This document shows positions 1 to 9,341 of a stretch of DNA of 64,000 nucleotides, one piece after another. Source of the stretch: SZUA-584 sp040768905 (GTDB taxonomy: Bacteria > Bacillota > Clostridia > Christensenellales > SZUA-584); contig JAXGMA010000001.1 of NCBI GenBank assembly GCA_040768905.1, positions 434,001 to 498,000 on the forward strand, read 5' to 3'. A program made the position numbers and the translations under genes. Positions within the stretch are counted from its first letter, which is position 1. Every line of letters begins with the position of its first letter. A model generated the notes under the pieces. It was not told the DNA's origin. It ran no database searches and was given only the letters and a program-made list of their open reading frames with translations.

Positions 1-1505
1 AGGTCATAGACGGCCAGCAACGTCTAACGACGATTCTGCTGCTTTTGAGGGCGTTCTACGATAGGTTTAAACGTATGGCTGATCAACCTTCAAAGGATAT
101 GAGGAAGAATATTTCACAGTGCATTTGGCGAACCGACGAGTTCGGAAATGCCGATATGGCGAACTTAAAGATTGACTCCGAGGTTGCAACCGATGATGAG
201 AAAGAGGAATTTTTGTCTATCCTAAGAAGCGGGGTGTCTGCGAAGACGGCCAACAGTAAATACGTCAAGAACTATCGCTTCTTCGAAACAAAAATAAATA
301 CCTTTGTTGATGAGTATCCGTCATATTTTGCTTATTTGCCAGCGCGGATCTTGAACAACTGTATTCTTTTGCCTATTGAGGCTGACTCACAGGATACAGC
401 ACTTAGGATTTTCTCGACGCTGAATGATCGCGGCTTGCCTCTTGCGGATGCCGATATCTTCAAGGCACAATTCTATAAATATTATGAGAAGAAAGGGACG
501 AAGAGCGAATTCATCGACAACTGGAAGGAACTATCTTCTGTCACCGAGAGAATATTTCATCCAAGCAACGGTACTCCGATGGATGAATTATTCACAAAAC
601 ATATGTACTACATCCGAGCTTCTGAAGGCAATAAATCCACTACAACGGAAGCGCTGCGCAAATTCTATGAGTACGATAAATATCGTAGGCTTCTTATGGA
701 GCATACGATAGATGACTTGATGATTCTGCTCGATTTCTGGGAGTCTGTGGTTGAACAAGAAGTGAAGCGCTTTTCAGAGGATGTACTACAAAAGTTATTC
801 GTGCTGAAATACGCTCCCAATGGTATGTGGGAATACATCACTTCGGTGTATTTTTTATCTTACAGGGACAACAAAGGCGGTTTGGATAATACAGCTTTTG
901 CAAAATTCTTATCGAAGATAACAGCTTTCATATTTGCGTACTCCCTTACGAATCCGGGCGTGAATGCGCTACGCACACCTGTATATGCAGAGATGATTAA
1001 AGTATATGACAAACAACGATGTGATTTTGCAGATTTTAAATTTAACGAAGAGCATATTCGAAAGGTGCTGGAAAACTATAAATTTACAAACAACAGGTTA
1101 GTAACCCGGTCCCTGATTACATGGTATGCGTTTTCGTTTGAGGGGCAAAAAAGGCCACCATCTGATAGTAGCGGTTTCGACATCGAGCATATCTACGCTA
1201 AAGAGCGTCACAACAAGGAAAATAAACTTCTGAATCCTGAAAAGATTGAGGAACTAGGCAACAAGATTCTGCTTGAAAAATCCATTAACATTCGCGCTTC
1301 GGATTACAGATTCGAAGATAAGAAAAAATACTATAATGGATATACCGATGCGAAAGGGAAAGTGCATCCTGCAAGTATAATTAAAGAGTATCGCCATTTG
1401 ACGCAAAAAGAAGACTTTTTGGAAGTAGATATTGATGAACGAGACATGCAGATACACAACAAGTTTGTTGAATATCTTAGAGTAGAAGGATTGTTGAAGG
1501 AGTAA
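1..1505 (+). CDS. DUF262/DUF1524 (GmrSD-like) protein, 5' end outside window
   Basis: The reading frame is open from base 3 to the stop at 1503-1505, so about 500 C-terminal residues are visible and the true start lies left of the window. The first visible residues contain IDGQQRLTT, the signature of DUF262 (ParB/Srx-fold NTPase) domains as in GmrS. Near the C-terminus (bases about 1170-1260) FDIEHIYAKE followed by spaced Asn residues matches the DUF1524 HNH-type nuclease. The order DUF262 then DUF1524 is that of single-chain GmrSD-type modification-dependent restriction proteins, so defence against modified phage DNA is the likely role. That role is family knowledge. No methylase or other defence gene is visible beside it. 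Confidence 0.85.
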   Translation, partial: VIDGQQRLTTILLLLRAFYDRFKRMADQPSKDMRKNISQCIWRTDEFGNADMANLKIDSEVATDDEKEEFLSILRSGVSAKTANSKYVKNYRFFETKINTFVDEYPSYFAYLPARILNNCILLPIEADSQDTALRIFSTLNDRGLPLADADIFKAQFYKYYEKKGTKSEFIDNWKELSSVTERIFHPSNGTPMDELFTKHMYYIRASEGNKSTTTEALRKFYEYDKYRRLLMEHTIDDLMILLDFWESVVEQEVKRFSEDVLQKLFVLKYAPNGMWEYITSVYFLSYRDNKGGLDNTAFAKFLSKITAFIFAYSLTNPGVNALRTPVYAEMIKVYDKQRCDFADFKFNEEHIRKVLENYKFTNNRLVTRSLITWYAFSFEGQKRPPSDSSGFDIEHIYAKERHNKENKLLNPEKIEELGNKILLEKSINIRASDYRFEDKKKYYNGYTDAKGKVHPASIIKEYRHLTQKEDFLEVDIDERDMQIHNKFVEYLRVEGLLKE

Positions 1506-1560
1506 ATGCTTAGGGCACCTGTGAAGAAAAGCACATAGAGTATATTCACAAAGCAATCAG

Positions 1561-1709
1561 GTTGATAACAGGCCCTTGATAGCATTTTGATAACAGAAGA
1601 TCAGCGAACACCGTAGAGGGTGGATAACTGGTATTAAATTGAGTAAAAACCTATCACGAAATCTAAACAGAATTGTTTAGATTAAGCTTTGAATTTGCGA
1701 GTGGAAGTG
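1561..1709 (+). repeat. Dispersed repeat R1 (candidate element end)
   Basis: This stretch recurs as R2 at 14860-15008 with about 13 mismatches in 149 bases, and more loosely as R3 near 19340-19460. It has TTGATAAC-like direct repeats at its left, TGGATAACTG in the middle, then a perfect 9-bp inverted repeat AATCTAAAC/GTTTAGATT around AGAATT, and ends in GCGAGTGG. Similarity stops at this right edge in all three copies. Short direct repeats followed by a core inverted repeat resemble arm and core sites of a tyrosine recombinase. That reading is inference, because no integrase gene is visible. Confidence 0.7.
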
Positions 1710-1832
1710 AGCACAAGAAACTCGGAAAGCCGCATGAATACTGGGTTTTTAGAGAGTTTCAGCCTCCGGTGATACTGTTTTGATACTATAACGTCAAAGA
1801 AATTATCGGAGAGTAATTCCATAACAGACATG

Positions 1833-1884
1833 AAAATGTCCGACGAAACAACAAGCTTGTTTTGCCGGACATTTTTTATTTTTG
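1833..1884 (+). terminator. Rho-independent terminator-like hairpin
   Basis: A perfect 10-bp stem (AAAATGTCCG at 1833-1842 with CGGACATTTT at 1866-1875) runs into a T-rich tract on the plus strand. It would stop transcripts entering from the left. The stem directly abuts the end of the minus-strand regulator gene. The rest of 1506-1875 holds no gene, only repeat R1. Confidence 0.65.
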
Positions 1885-2373
1885 TTTATTTGTTCGTTTT
1901 GCATCAAGCTCAGCTTTGAATCGTTCGGCCTCAATACGAGGATAGTTGTAACGCCAAGTGTCGTATTCCTCTTTAGTGATTGTGCCAGCTTTGAGTTTTT
2001 CGGCTTCATGCTGCCAAGCACTGAGCATATCAAACATGGAAAGGTAGGTGCTTTCTCTGGTTTTATCAAGCGTCAGGCAAAGCTTTCCGTCAATGCTGTT
2101 GATTTTGAGGCCGTACAAGCCCTCAAGTGCGAACAAGGTGTGCATGAGGCCGACATAACTTTCAATGTTAGGAACTTTAAGCGCATATGGACTGACGTCT
2201 AAGACATTGGCGAGATTAGAGACCAGCTTGTCCTTGGGCGTTCTGGTACCGGACTCATATTGCGCCATGCGGACATCAGCGGTCTTTTCATCAAAACCAA
2301 TGGCTTGTCCGAGCCATTTTTGCGTCATACCGCGCAGATTTCGGATAAACCGGATTCTTTCACCAATTGACAT
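1876..2373 (-). CDS. XRE-family helix-turn-helix transcriptional regulator
   Basis: A 165-residue protein with an N-terminal Cro/CI-type HTH (residues about 4-62: RIRFIRNLRGMTQKWLGQAI, then QYESGTRTPK and LANVLDVSPYAL). The C-terminal 100 residues are charged, match no domain I recognise, and end in a Lys/Asn-rich tail. It is transcribed away from the exopolysaccharide operon, and the 630-bp AT-rich gap between them contains four AAATGCAT motifs, so it may regulate that operon, itself, or both. Control of neighbours is inference. Stand-alone XRE regulators are also common on mobile elements, which fits its position just inside repeat R1. Confidence 0.85.
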   Translation of the reverse strand: MSIGERIRFIRNLRGMTQKWLGQAIGFDEKTADVRMAQYESGTRTPKDKLVSNLANVLDVSPYALKVPNIESYVGLMHTLFALEGLYGLKINSIDGKLCLTLDKTRESTYLSMFDMLSAWQHEAEKLKAGTITKEEYDTWRYNYPRIEAERFKAELDAKRTNKQK

Positions 2374-3004
2374 AGCTATTCCCCTATCCTGTTAAATTGC
2401 CCGATGCTGTGATTGGGGAAATAAAAGCGAAATATAAAAGGTTTTATACTCATATATGCACGAAGACGGTATACAATTACATCGACAAAAATGCATTTCT
2501 GAAAATGACAATTAAGATTTGCCGGTAAAACACTTTCCGTTCGGTCTATGCTGCGGCCTTTGAGGTTGCTAAATTCCCAAAAGGCGCATTAAATGCATAA
2601 TTATTCGAGACGTATCTTTTGATACAGAACAGCAGATGAGATATTTGCAGCATAGGTGTAGCTGGTATTATATGGTGGGCAATTAAACTTGCAATCTGCA
2701 AAACCTGGGGTTATATGCGTACTTTTATTGACAGTTTAATTCTATTGTGATTTAATATAAATGAAAAAAGATGAAGAAAAATGCAATAACTATGAAGTAA
2801 AATTAAGTATAATAAATAAATAAATATGGAAAATGCATGACAAATGCATAAGAAAATGATGGAACATGTAGCAATATTGTGCTCAATTAATCAAATAACA
2901 AGAAAAACGTGCGAACGGCTATGAATATCAATAAAATAGACGAAGGTAAATGAAAATATAAAGAAGTAAAAAGAAGGAAAGTCATAGCGATACGTGAATC
3001 GAGC
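2374..3004. other. Long AT-rich intergenic region with repeated ATGCAT palindromes
   Basis: This 630-bp gap has no convincing gene on either strand. AAATGCAT occurs four times, with the palindromic ATGCAT at 2491-2496, 2593-2598, 2833-2838 and 2844-2849; the last two lie exactly 11 bp apart, one helical turn. Base composition is much more AT-rich than the core genes to the right. I looked for a GEMM-type cyclic-di-GMP riboswitch and did not recognise one. Confidence 0.5.
2728..2758 (+). promoter_or_regulatory. Candidate sigma-A promoter of the exopolysaccharide operon
   Basis: A consensus TTGACA (2728-2733) is followed by TTAATA/TAATAT at 18-19 bp spacing. A transcript from here would have a leader of about 240 nt before the first gene at 3005. 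Two ATGCAT palindromes lie downstream of the start point, where a repressor could act. Confidence 0.5.
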
Positions 3005-3826
3005 ATGAGTATTATGGTAGAAGATATTTCTATAAAGCAAAATTGTATGCCGTCTGATTTATACTGTAATAATTTGAATCAAAATAGCATGCCGAAACGG
3101 CATTTGCCTTTTTCTTTGGATGTCAGTGGAGCACGAAAAGTTCTTCGGCAAGAACACAAATTTTCAATCACACAAATACAATTCAGACAGCACAGCGCAT
3201 CGGTATCAATAGTAATGAATACAGACAAGAATAATGGACGTGACGGGTATATGGTGCGTTCATTATATTTTGATACCCTCAACGATTACGATTATTGGAC
3301 AAAAATTGACGGTGTAGACTCGCGCAGAAAAATCCGCTTGCGGATTTACAATACCGACAGCGCATTTGCGCAGCTTGAAATGAAACAAAAACAGTCTATA
3401 TACCAGTTAAAACGCTCGATAAAAATTAAACGCGAAGATGCGATTATGCTGTCGGAAGGGCAGTATACCCCGCTGCTTTGCTATGATGACCCCTTCGCGG
3501 TCGAGTGTTATACGCTGCTCAGCACGAGAGGTTACGTACCCAAAACCATCGTTCAATATCAAAGGCTGGCGTTTGTGGGCAAAGGAGAAGACATACGGAT
3601 TACTTTTGACCATGAGCTTAAGGCATCCGAGAGCTGCTTTGATCTTTTCTCGGACAAACTGTGTTTGTATCCGATCAAAGATTCATTCAATGCTGTATTA
3701 GAGGTAAAGTACAATGGTTTCTTATTTAGTTACATAAAGGAATTGCTGCAACGGTTCGAAAAAAGTCCTGTGGCTTCAAGTAAATACTGTATGGCCCGCA
3801 CAGTGACGCTTGGAACATATATCTAA
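3005..3826 (+). CDS. VTC domain-containing protein (polyphosphate polymerase-like)
   Basis: A 273-residue soluble protein covering a whole VTC/CYTH-like tunnel domain. Conserved basic and acidic strands are present: RQEHKF (48-53), RSLYFDT (85-91), KIRLRIY (109-115), LEMK (124-127), QRLAF (186-190), RITFD (198-202), LEVK (232-235) and SKY (259-261). In yeast Vtc4 this fold makes polyphosphate from ATP; bacterial members usually sit beside DUF4956 genes, as here. The first ~40 residues are extra and poorly conserved, and no good ribosome binding site precedes 3005, so the start could lie a little further in. It is the first gene of an eight-gene operon, 11 bp from the next. Activity in exopolysaccharide synthesis is inferred only. 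Confidence 0.88.
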   Translation: MSIMVEDISIKQNCMPSDLYCNNLNQNSMPKRHLPFSLDVSGARKVLRQEHKFSITQIQFRQHSASVSIVMNTDKNNGRDGYMVRSLYFDTLNDYDYWTKIDGVDSRRKIRLRIYNTDSAFAQLEMKQKQSIYQLKRSIKIKREDAIMLSEGQYTPLLCYDDPFAVECYTLLSTRGYVPKTIVQYQRLAFVGKGEDIRITFDHELKASESCFDLFSDKLCLYPIKDSFNAVLEVKYNGFLFSYIKELLQRFEKSPVASSKYCMARTVTLGTYI

Positions 3827-3837
3827 AGGGAGGCAAT

Positions 3838-4515
3838 ATGAAAGACATACTGTTAGACTTGTTTGAATCAACAAACGATACATTGGATTTAGGGCAGATT
3901 GCGACCAATATTGGCTTTGCGGCTGTGCTTGGTATTGCAATTTTTTTGTCCTATTGGGTCAGCCATACCGGCACGATATACAGCAAGAAATTTAACGTAT
4001 CTTTGGTTACGCTCACCATTTTGACCGCAACGGTAATGTCTACGATTAGCAATAATATCGCATTATCTTTAGGCATGGTTGGAGCGCTTTCAATCGTTCG
4101 GTATCGTACAGCGGTAAAAGATACGCGCGATACGGCATATATTTTCTGGAGCATCATAGCGGGCATATGCAGCGGCGCAGGTGATTATGTTGTGGGATCG
4201 GTTGGCTCGGCCATCGTTTTTGTTCTTCTGCTGATATTAGGGAGGGTAAAGAACGACAACAGAGTGCTGATTGTCGTTCGGGGCGCGTTAGCACATGAAA
4301 AGGATATTGAGGTGGCCATATTCGATCTATTCAAAAACCGAGCTTCATTGAAAGTTAAAAACTCCACATCTGAATCAATCGAATTTATCTATGAGGTATC
4401 AAAGAAAGCGTATAAAGATGTTCAGAAGAAAGAAACAGGATTGTTCGATTTGATTTATAAAATCGGGGATATCGATTATGTGAATGTCGTTACTCAAAAT
4501 GATGATATCGCATAG
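3838..4515 (+). CDS. DUF4956 family membrane protein
   Basis: A 225-residue protein with about four transmembrane segments in the first 145 residues and a soluble C-terminal domain. The family signature MVGALSIVRYRTAVKD, followed by IFWSIIAGICSGAG, lies between the second and third helices. The start has a clear GGGAGG site. DUF4956 proteins of unknown function are repeatedly encoded beside VTC-domain proteins, and that pairing is exact here. A role as membrane partner or channel for the VTC product is plausible but unproven. The next gene starts 14 bp downstream. Confidence 0.9.
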   Translation: MKDILLDLFESTNDTLDLGQIATNIGFAAVLGIAIFLSYWVSHTGTIYSKKFNVSLVTLTILTATVMSTISNNIALSLGMVGALSIVRYRTAVKDTRDTAYIFWSIIAGICSGAGDYVVGSVGSAIVFVLLLILGRVKNDNRVLIVVRGALAHEKDIEVAIFDLFKNRASLKVKNSTSESIEFIYEVSKKAYKDVQKKETGLFDLIYKIGDIDYVNVVTQNDDIA

Positions 4516-4529
4516 GAGTATGACGCCCT

Positions 4530-5981
4530 ATGAAGTATAGGATTCTGTGTTTTATTATAATAATACCAGTTTTGTTGCTGTCGTTATTTTTATCAAAGAA
4601 TAAAAACGGTTTAATAAGCCGTACGCACCAACATTTAGCGTATAAAGAAAAGACTCAGAGCGAACAGGACAAAGACGTGTTTTGGACGCATTTACCGATC
4701 ATCAAGCTGGATATGGACGGACAGGAACCGGAGGTTTTCAGGGTCGTATATGAAAACGGCATATCCGATTCTGTTTCCGCCGACATAAAAGGCACGGTAG
4801 AGGTGATAGACAACGAAGAACAAAACAATCATCTTGCCGATCAGCCATCGATGCGCGTTTTATCGAACATCAGAGTCAGAGGAAATTCGTCAAAACAATA
4901 CAATAAAAAGAATTATAAACTCAGTTTTATCTATGAAGACGGCAGTGAAAACAAGCAAACCGGACTGCTGGGGATGGAGCCGCATGACGAATGGGCTTTG
5001 CACGGCCCGTATCTTGACAGAACGATGATCCGAAACTATTTGTGTATGAATATTACGGGACAGGTGCTGCCTTATACGCCCGATGTCAGGTTCTGCGAAC
5101 TTTTTGTGAACGGAGAATACCGGGGCCTTTATGTTGCCATGGAGACCATCGCAAGAGGAAGGGGTAGAGTGGATATAAAACGGAATGAGGACGGAGATAA
5201 AATATCAAGTTATTTGTTGCAGCAAAACTGGTATATTGATAGTCCGAATACAATAGAACCTTTTACTTGGTACACAAAAATGGCGGATTATTCTACGAGC
5301 ATACGAATTATGTATCCGGGCAGCAGGTTAACTCCTGAGATCAAAGAGTCAATCACACAGGAGATCAGTTCATACGAAAAGGCGCTGTATTCTTTTGATT
5401 ATAACGACCCGGTGCATGGGTATCAGTCTTTTTATGATGTGGGTTCCTTTGTGGATTATGCAATAATCAACGAATTTTTTCAAAACGGGGATGCCGGTTC
5501 GTTATCCACATATTTTTACAAAGATTTACGCGGCAAGCTGCATATAGGGCCTGTCTGGGATTTTAACAATGCGTTTGATAATTTTAATGAACCGGTACCG
5601 GATTTTACTACTATGCATTCCTTAAGATATAATATGCTCATAAAAGACAAGGAATTTGTTGAACGACTCATAAGACGATACCGTGAATTGAGAAAAACCG
5701 TACTTAGCGAGGACTATCTTTTTGATTATATAGATGACACTGTGGCGTTTATCGAACCCGCGCTGGAACGCAATTTCGAGGTTTGGCCCGATACATTTGA
5801 CTATGAAATAATGCAGGATGAAATCAGGCTTGATTATGAGTGGCGCAACCCAAAAAACTATGAAGAAGCGGTCGATAAGTTGAAGGAATTCATAAAAAAA
5901 CGCGGCAGCTGGCTGGATAAACATATAGAAACTTTGCGTCAGTTCTGCCACGAATCTGCGACTAAGAAACACAACCGATAA
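4530..5981 (+). CDS. CotH family protein (spore-coat-kinase-like)
   Basis: A 483-residue protein with one N-terminal membrane or signal segment (residues 5-21). The CotH core is recognisable: IRVRGNSS (114-121), KKNYKLSF (126-133), LHGPYLDRTMIRN (157-169), GEYRGLYVAMETI (195-207) and GPVWDFNNAFDN near residue 340. Bacillus CotH phosphorylates spore coat proteins, and the RGNSS-K and DFN motifs correspond to ATP- and metal-binding positions. The membrane segment and operon context suggest action at the cell surface instead of the spore coat. The target is unknown; a partner protein or the polysaccharide would both fit. The start follows TAGGAG. Confidence 0.88.
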   Translation: MKYRILCFIIIIPVLLLSLFLSKNKNGLISRTHQHLAYKEKTQSEQDKDVFWTHLPIIKLDMDGQEPEVFRVVYENGISDSVSADIKGTVEVIDNEEQNNHLADQPSMRVLSNIRVRGNSSKQYNKKNYKLSFIYEDGSENKQTGLLGMEPHDEWALHGPYLDRTMIRNYLCMNITGQVLPYTPDVRFCELFVNGEYRGLYVAMETIARGRGRVDIKRNEDGDKISSYLLQQNWYIDSPNTIEPFTWYTKMADYSTSIRIMYPGSRLTPEIKESITQEISSYEKALYSFDYNDPVHGYQSFYDVGSFVDYAIINEFFQNGDAGSLSTYFYKDLRGKLHIGPVWDFNNAFDNFNEPVPDFTTMHSLRYNMLIKDKEFVERLIRRYRELRKTVLSEDYLFDYIDDTVAFIEPALERNFEVWPDTFDYEIMQDEIRLDYEWRNPKNYEEAVDKLKEFIKKRGSWLDKHIETLRQFCHESATKKHNR

Positions 5982-6018
5982 GCCTGAAGTTTGGGTATGC
6001 AACTTAAGGATGTGGCCA

Positions 6019-8202
6019 ATGATATCGATGAAGAAATACTTAATAGTCTGTTTGATTTTGCTTATAGCTTTTATTGCGGGCTATAATCTATACTACTATA
6101 CCGACTTTTATATTGGCTTGTTTGCACCTGAAGTGACCACCTTTATGAAAACAGATGAAGAAAACATATATATGTTCAAAGACGGACAGTATCAGGAGTT
6201 TGAAATAAAGGGTGTCAATATGGGCGCCGGCGTTCCCGGGCATTTCGCGACCGATTATGCCATTACCAAAAAGCAGTATTTAAGGTGGTTTGACCAGATC
6301 AAGCAGATGGGGGCCAACACGATACGTGTTTATACCATACTGGGCCCGGCATTTTATGAAGCAGTATATGAATACAACACCGGCAATGATGATCCTGTCT
6401 ATATCATACATGGACTTTGGCTCAACGATTATGTGCACTTCTCTCATCGGGACGCGTACCACAATGATATTTTAGGTGCGCTTGAGCGTGACAGCCGAAA
6501 ATTGGTCGATGTGATCTGGGGCAACCGAAACATATATCTTGGCAAAGAGGCCGGCACCGGTTTATACAGGCGCAACATATCCCCGTGGGTCATCGGTTAT
6601 ATACTGGGCGTAGAATGGGAGGATTTAACCGTCATATATACCGATCGCAAATATGAAGGGAAAAAGGATGGTTTTCAAGGCAAATACATGTATACAACGT
6701 CCGAGGCTTCACCTTTTGAAGCGTTTTTGGCTCGCATAGGCAACGGTATCATAGATTATGAGACGAAGAGGTATGGTGTGCAAAGGCTTGTTGCTTTTTC
6801 CAACTGGCCGACAACCGACCCGTTTGATTATAACCACGCCATTACGTATTTTTTCAATAAGGTTGCCAAAGTTGATGTTGAGCACATAAAAACGACCAAT
6901 CGTTTTATTTCGGGCACTTTTGCGTCTTACCACGTGTATCCTTATTATCCTGATTATTTGAGTTATGAGGAAGGTTTGAGCCTGCGGCTGGATCTGGACG
7001 GAAAAATCAACACCTATTATTCGTATTTAAAAATGCTCAAAGAGCACCATGACATGCCGGTTGTTATCAGCGAATATGGTCTGCCCTCCTCGCGCGGCAT
7101 GACGCAGAGGTATAAGTACGGTGCCCGGCATCAGGGCGGTATGTCGGAGTATGAACAGGCGGCCGCACTTGTGGACTGTTATAACGACATAAAAAATGCC
7201 GGATGCGCGGGCAGTATCGTTTTTTCATGGCAGGATGAGTGGTTTAAACGTACGTGGAACAGTATGCATGCCATAGACATGCTAAACACAGCCTATTGGA
7301 GCGACTATCAAACAAATGAGCAGTATTTTGGGCTGCTTTCTTTTGATCCTGGCGAAGAAAAAAGCATCTGTTATGTGGACGGCGATATCAAGGAATGGGA
7401 AAACATTGAACCGCTGATCAAGCAAGACGATCTGGTACTGTCTATGATGTATGACGAAAAATTTATATACTTTATGGTTGAGGGCAAAGACATTTCAGAC
7501 AAGGATGATCTGTACCTGCCGATCGATGTCACGCCAAAGACGGGAGCAAAATACTGCGACAGTTATAACATGTTTTTTGACAGAGGTGTTGATTTTATTA
7601 TAAAAATCAGCGGTGCGGATGAAAGCAATGTGGTTGTGCAGGAACGTTATGAGGTGCTGCGCGCTGCTTATGGTCAGGAGGTGCTTGAGATAAACCCCTA
7701 TCAAACGCCTCCCGAAAAGGATACGCCCAAATTCAACCCTATCAATATGATACTTCGGATGACAGTGCTGATGGATGAAAATGATGTTGCGCATTTGACG
7801 CCGAGAGAGTTCTCAAAGCTTGAGCATATTTTAGCGGAAGTCTATGAAACAGGCAAGCTGGTTGAAGGCAACGCAAATCCATACAAACAGAATTACAATT
7901 CGCTGGCTGATTTTAGTTATGGAGAAGATTGTGTCGAAATTAAAGTGCCATGGCAGCTTCTTAACTTTTCCAATCCCAACGAGATGAAAATACATGATGA
8001 CTATTACGAGAATTTTGGTATCAGCTATATCAATATTAATGAATTGTATATAGGCGCGGCCAAAAACCCAGCGGCTGGCAGTGAGATCGAAACGACAGCA
8101 TTTTCGCTCGAAGCCTGGGGTCAAAAAGTGACGTATCATGAGCGCCTAAAACCCGCTTATTATGTTTTGCAAAAATTATGGTCGGAGGGAGCAACGCAAT
8201 GA
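6019..8202 (+). CDS. Membrane-anchored TIM-barrel glycoside hydrolase-like protein with C-terminal CBM9/DOMON-like domain
   Basis: About 727 residues. I chose ATG 6019 because AAGGA sits 8 nt before it; ATG 6010 overlaps that site. One N-terminal transmembrane segment is followed by a barrel with GVNMGAG, GANTIRVYT, a candidate acid/base Glu in LGVEWED and a candidate nucleophile in VVISEYGLPSS, then IVFSWQDEW. This is the layout of clan A (GH2/GH5-like) retaining enzymes. The last ~280 residues begin with YVDGDIKEW and look like a CBM9/DOMON-type sugar-binding beta sandwich. It probably trims, cuts or transfers the polymer made by the downstream glycosyltransferase. The exact GH family is uncertain. 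Its stop overlaps the next start (ATGA). Confidence 0.75.
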   Translation: MISMKKYLIVCLILLIAFIAGYNLYYYTDFYIGLFAPEVTTFMKTDEENIYMFKDGQYQEFEIKGVNMGAGVPGHFATDYAITKKQYLRWFDQIKQMGANTIRVYTILGPAFYEAVYEYNTGNDDPVYIIHGLWLNDYVHFSHRDAYHNDILGALERDSRKLVDVIWGNRNIYLGKEAGTGLYRRNISPWVIGYILGVEWEDLTVIYTDRKYEGKKDGFQGKYMYTTSEASPFEAFLARIGNGIIDYETKRYGVQRLVAFSNWPTTDPFDYNHAITYFFNKVAKVDVEHIKTTNRFISGTFASYHVYPYYPDYLSYEEGLSLRLDLDGKINTYYSYLKMLKEHHDMPVVISEYGLPSSRGMTQRYKYGARHQGGMSEYEQAAALVDCYNDIKNAGCAGSIVFSWQDEWFKRTWNSMHAIDMLNTAYWSDYQTNEQYFGLLSFDPGEEKSICYVDGDIKEWENIEPLIKQDDLVLSMMYDEKFIYFMVEGKDISDKDDLYLPIDVTPKTGAKYCDSYNMFFDRGVDFIIKISGADESNVVVQERYEVLRAAYGQEVLEINPYQTPPEKDTPKFNPINMILRMTVLMDENDVAHLTPREFSKLEHILAEVYETGKLVEGNANPYKQNYNSLADFSYGEDCVEIKVPWQLLNFSNPNEMKIHDDYYENFGISYININELYIGAAKNPAAGSEIETTAFSLEAWGQKVTYHERLKPAYYVLQKLWSEGATQ

Positions 8203-9341
8203 CGGTTGAGGTAATCATATACAGCTGTATCTATGTGTGTTGTTGTATCATCTTGTTCGACCTGATATATTTGTCTAATGCATGGTATTGCGAAAAGGTG
8301 TTGCCGGGAAGAACGGCTTATTTGGAAAAACAGATTAAGAAGTATATAGAAGACCAAACGGATGTTGAACGCATTGATAAGTTCATTAAAAGGTTACACA
8401 GGCGTCTGAAAGATCTCAATTGGATTTTTGCCTACTTTCATGCCTCTATGCGCATAAGAAAAGAGTATGCGAAGGAACCTGTGCAAATGCTTGGGTTCGC
8501 AAATTTAAATATCACGTTGTTTAAAGAATTGTCTGTACGGTACAAAAGAATGAAAAATGAAAGTAAAGCGTTTTTTGCATATATCGTGTTTGAACTCATG
8601 CCAAATAGCTGCGAAGACGAACTTTATCTTAAGATTTTCAACGACCTGATAAAGAACTTGATATCGTTTATGCATTCGAAATCTGTTTTTGTACGGTGTA
8701 ATGCATTCCGAGCCATTGTAAAGACAGGATCTGTGGATTATGTATACCACTCTTTAACCGTTATTAACAACAATGTGCATCTGCGGAACGGCAAATTTTT
8801 CAGTGATTATCTGCTGGAATTTACGGGAGACACCGATGAGCTGGTAAACAGGATTCTAAAGAGTTTCTTTGAATTTTCTTCAGATATGCAGGTTGCCATC
8901 ATCAATTATCTGCGGCTGCTTCCGCCCTTAGGGCTTAAGGTTCGTTGTTATCCTGTGATACTTAAAGTTCTTTGTTCGCCCAAAACGAACGGTGAAGCCA
9001 CCATAGCGGCCATCAGGTTTTTTGGGAAGCATAAGTGTGACGATGCTTATGAAAAACTTTTAGAGTTTCTTGAGGTAGACAATGAAGATTCAATGGGGTT
9101 TAATTATGCGGCTGTCGCTGCAGGCGCGCTTAGGAACTACGGTTCTCAAAGAACAATTGACGCATTATTGAAAAAGCTCAGCAGCCGAGACTGGTATGTG
9201 CGCTATAATTGTGCTGATTCGCTGATTTATCTCAAGGTGGACTATGAAGAGATCGTTTCAAAAAGCACCGATCCATTTGCAAAGGAGATGATCATTCACA
9301 GAAGCGAAGTTTACAAACTGAGGAAAGGAGAAACCGCATGA
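8199..9341 (+). CDS. Membrane-anchored HEAT-repeat-like protein
   Basis: A 380-residue protein with one N-terminal transmembrane helix (VIIYSCIYVCCCIILFDLIY) and a long alpha-helical cytoplasmic part. Helical pairs with conserved Asp/Arg and Ala positions, such as FVRCNAFRAIVKTG and WYVRYNCADSLIYL, resemble HEAT/PBS-lyase repeats used as protein-binding scaffolds. I place the start at 8199, coupled to the upstream stop by ATGA and preceded by GGAGGG; ATG 8178 lies before that site. The stop overlaps the glycosyltransferase start by ATGA, so translation of the three genes is probably coupled and the proteins probably form one complex. No enzymatic motif is visible. Confidence 0.7.
   Translation: MTVEVIIYSCIYVCCCIILFDLIYLSNAWYCEKVLPGRTAYLEKQIKKYIEDQTDVERIDKFIKRLHRRLKDLNWIFAYFHASMRIRKEYAKEPVQMLGFANLNITLFKELSVRYKRMKNESKAFFAYIVFELMPNSCEDELYLKIFNDLIKNLISFMHSKSVFVRCNAFRAIVKTGSVDYVYHSLTVINNNVHLRNGKFFSDYLLEFTGDTDELVNRILKSFFEFSSDMQVAIINYLRLLPPLGLKVRCYPVILKVLCSPKTNGEATIAAIRFFGKHKCDDAYEKLLEFLEVDNEDSMGFNYAAVAAGALRNYGSQRTIDALLKKLSSRDWYVRYNCADSLIYLKVDYEEIVSKSTDPFAKEMIIHRSEVYKLRKGETA

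Noticed and set aside
1331..1585. Minus-strand open frames opposite the DUF262/DUF1524 gene
   Set aside because: They are antisense shadows of a well-supported gene, with no family features or binding sites.
1700..1711. Right edge of R1-R3 as the 3' end of a tRNA (attachment site in a tRNA gene)
   Set aside because: GCGAGTGGGAGT resembles a reversed tRNA end, but no T-arm or acceptor stem follows in any copy.
2374..3004. Possible cyclic-di-GMP riboswitch before the polysaccharide operon
   Set aside because: The conserved GEMM core could not be found in the leader.
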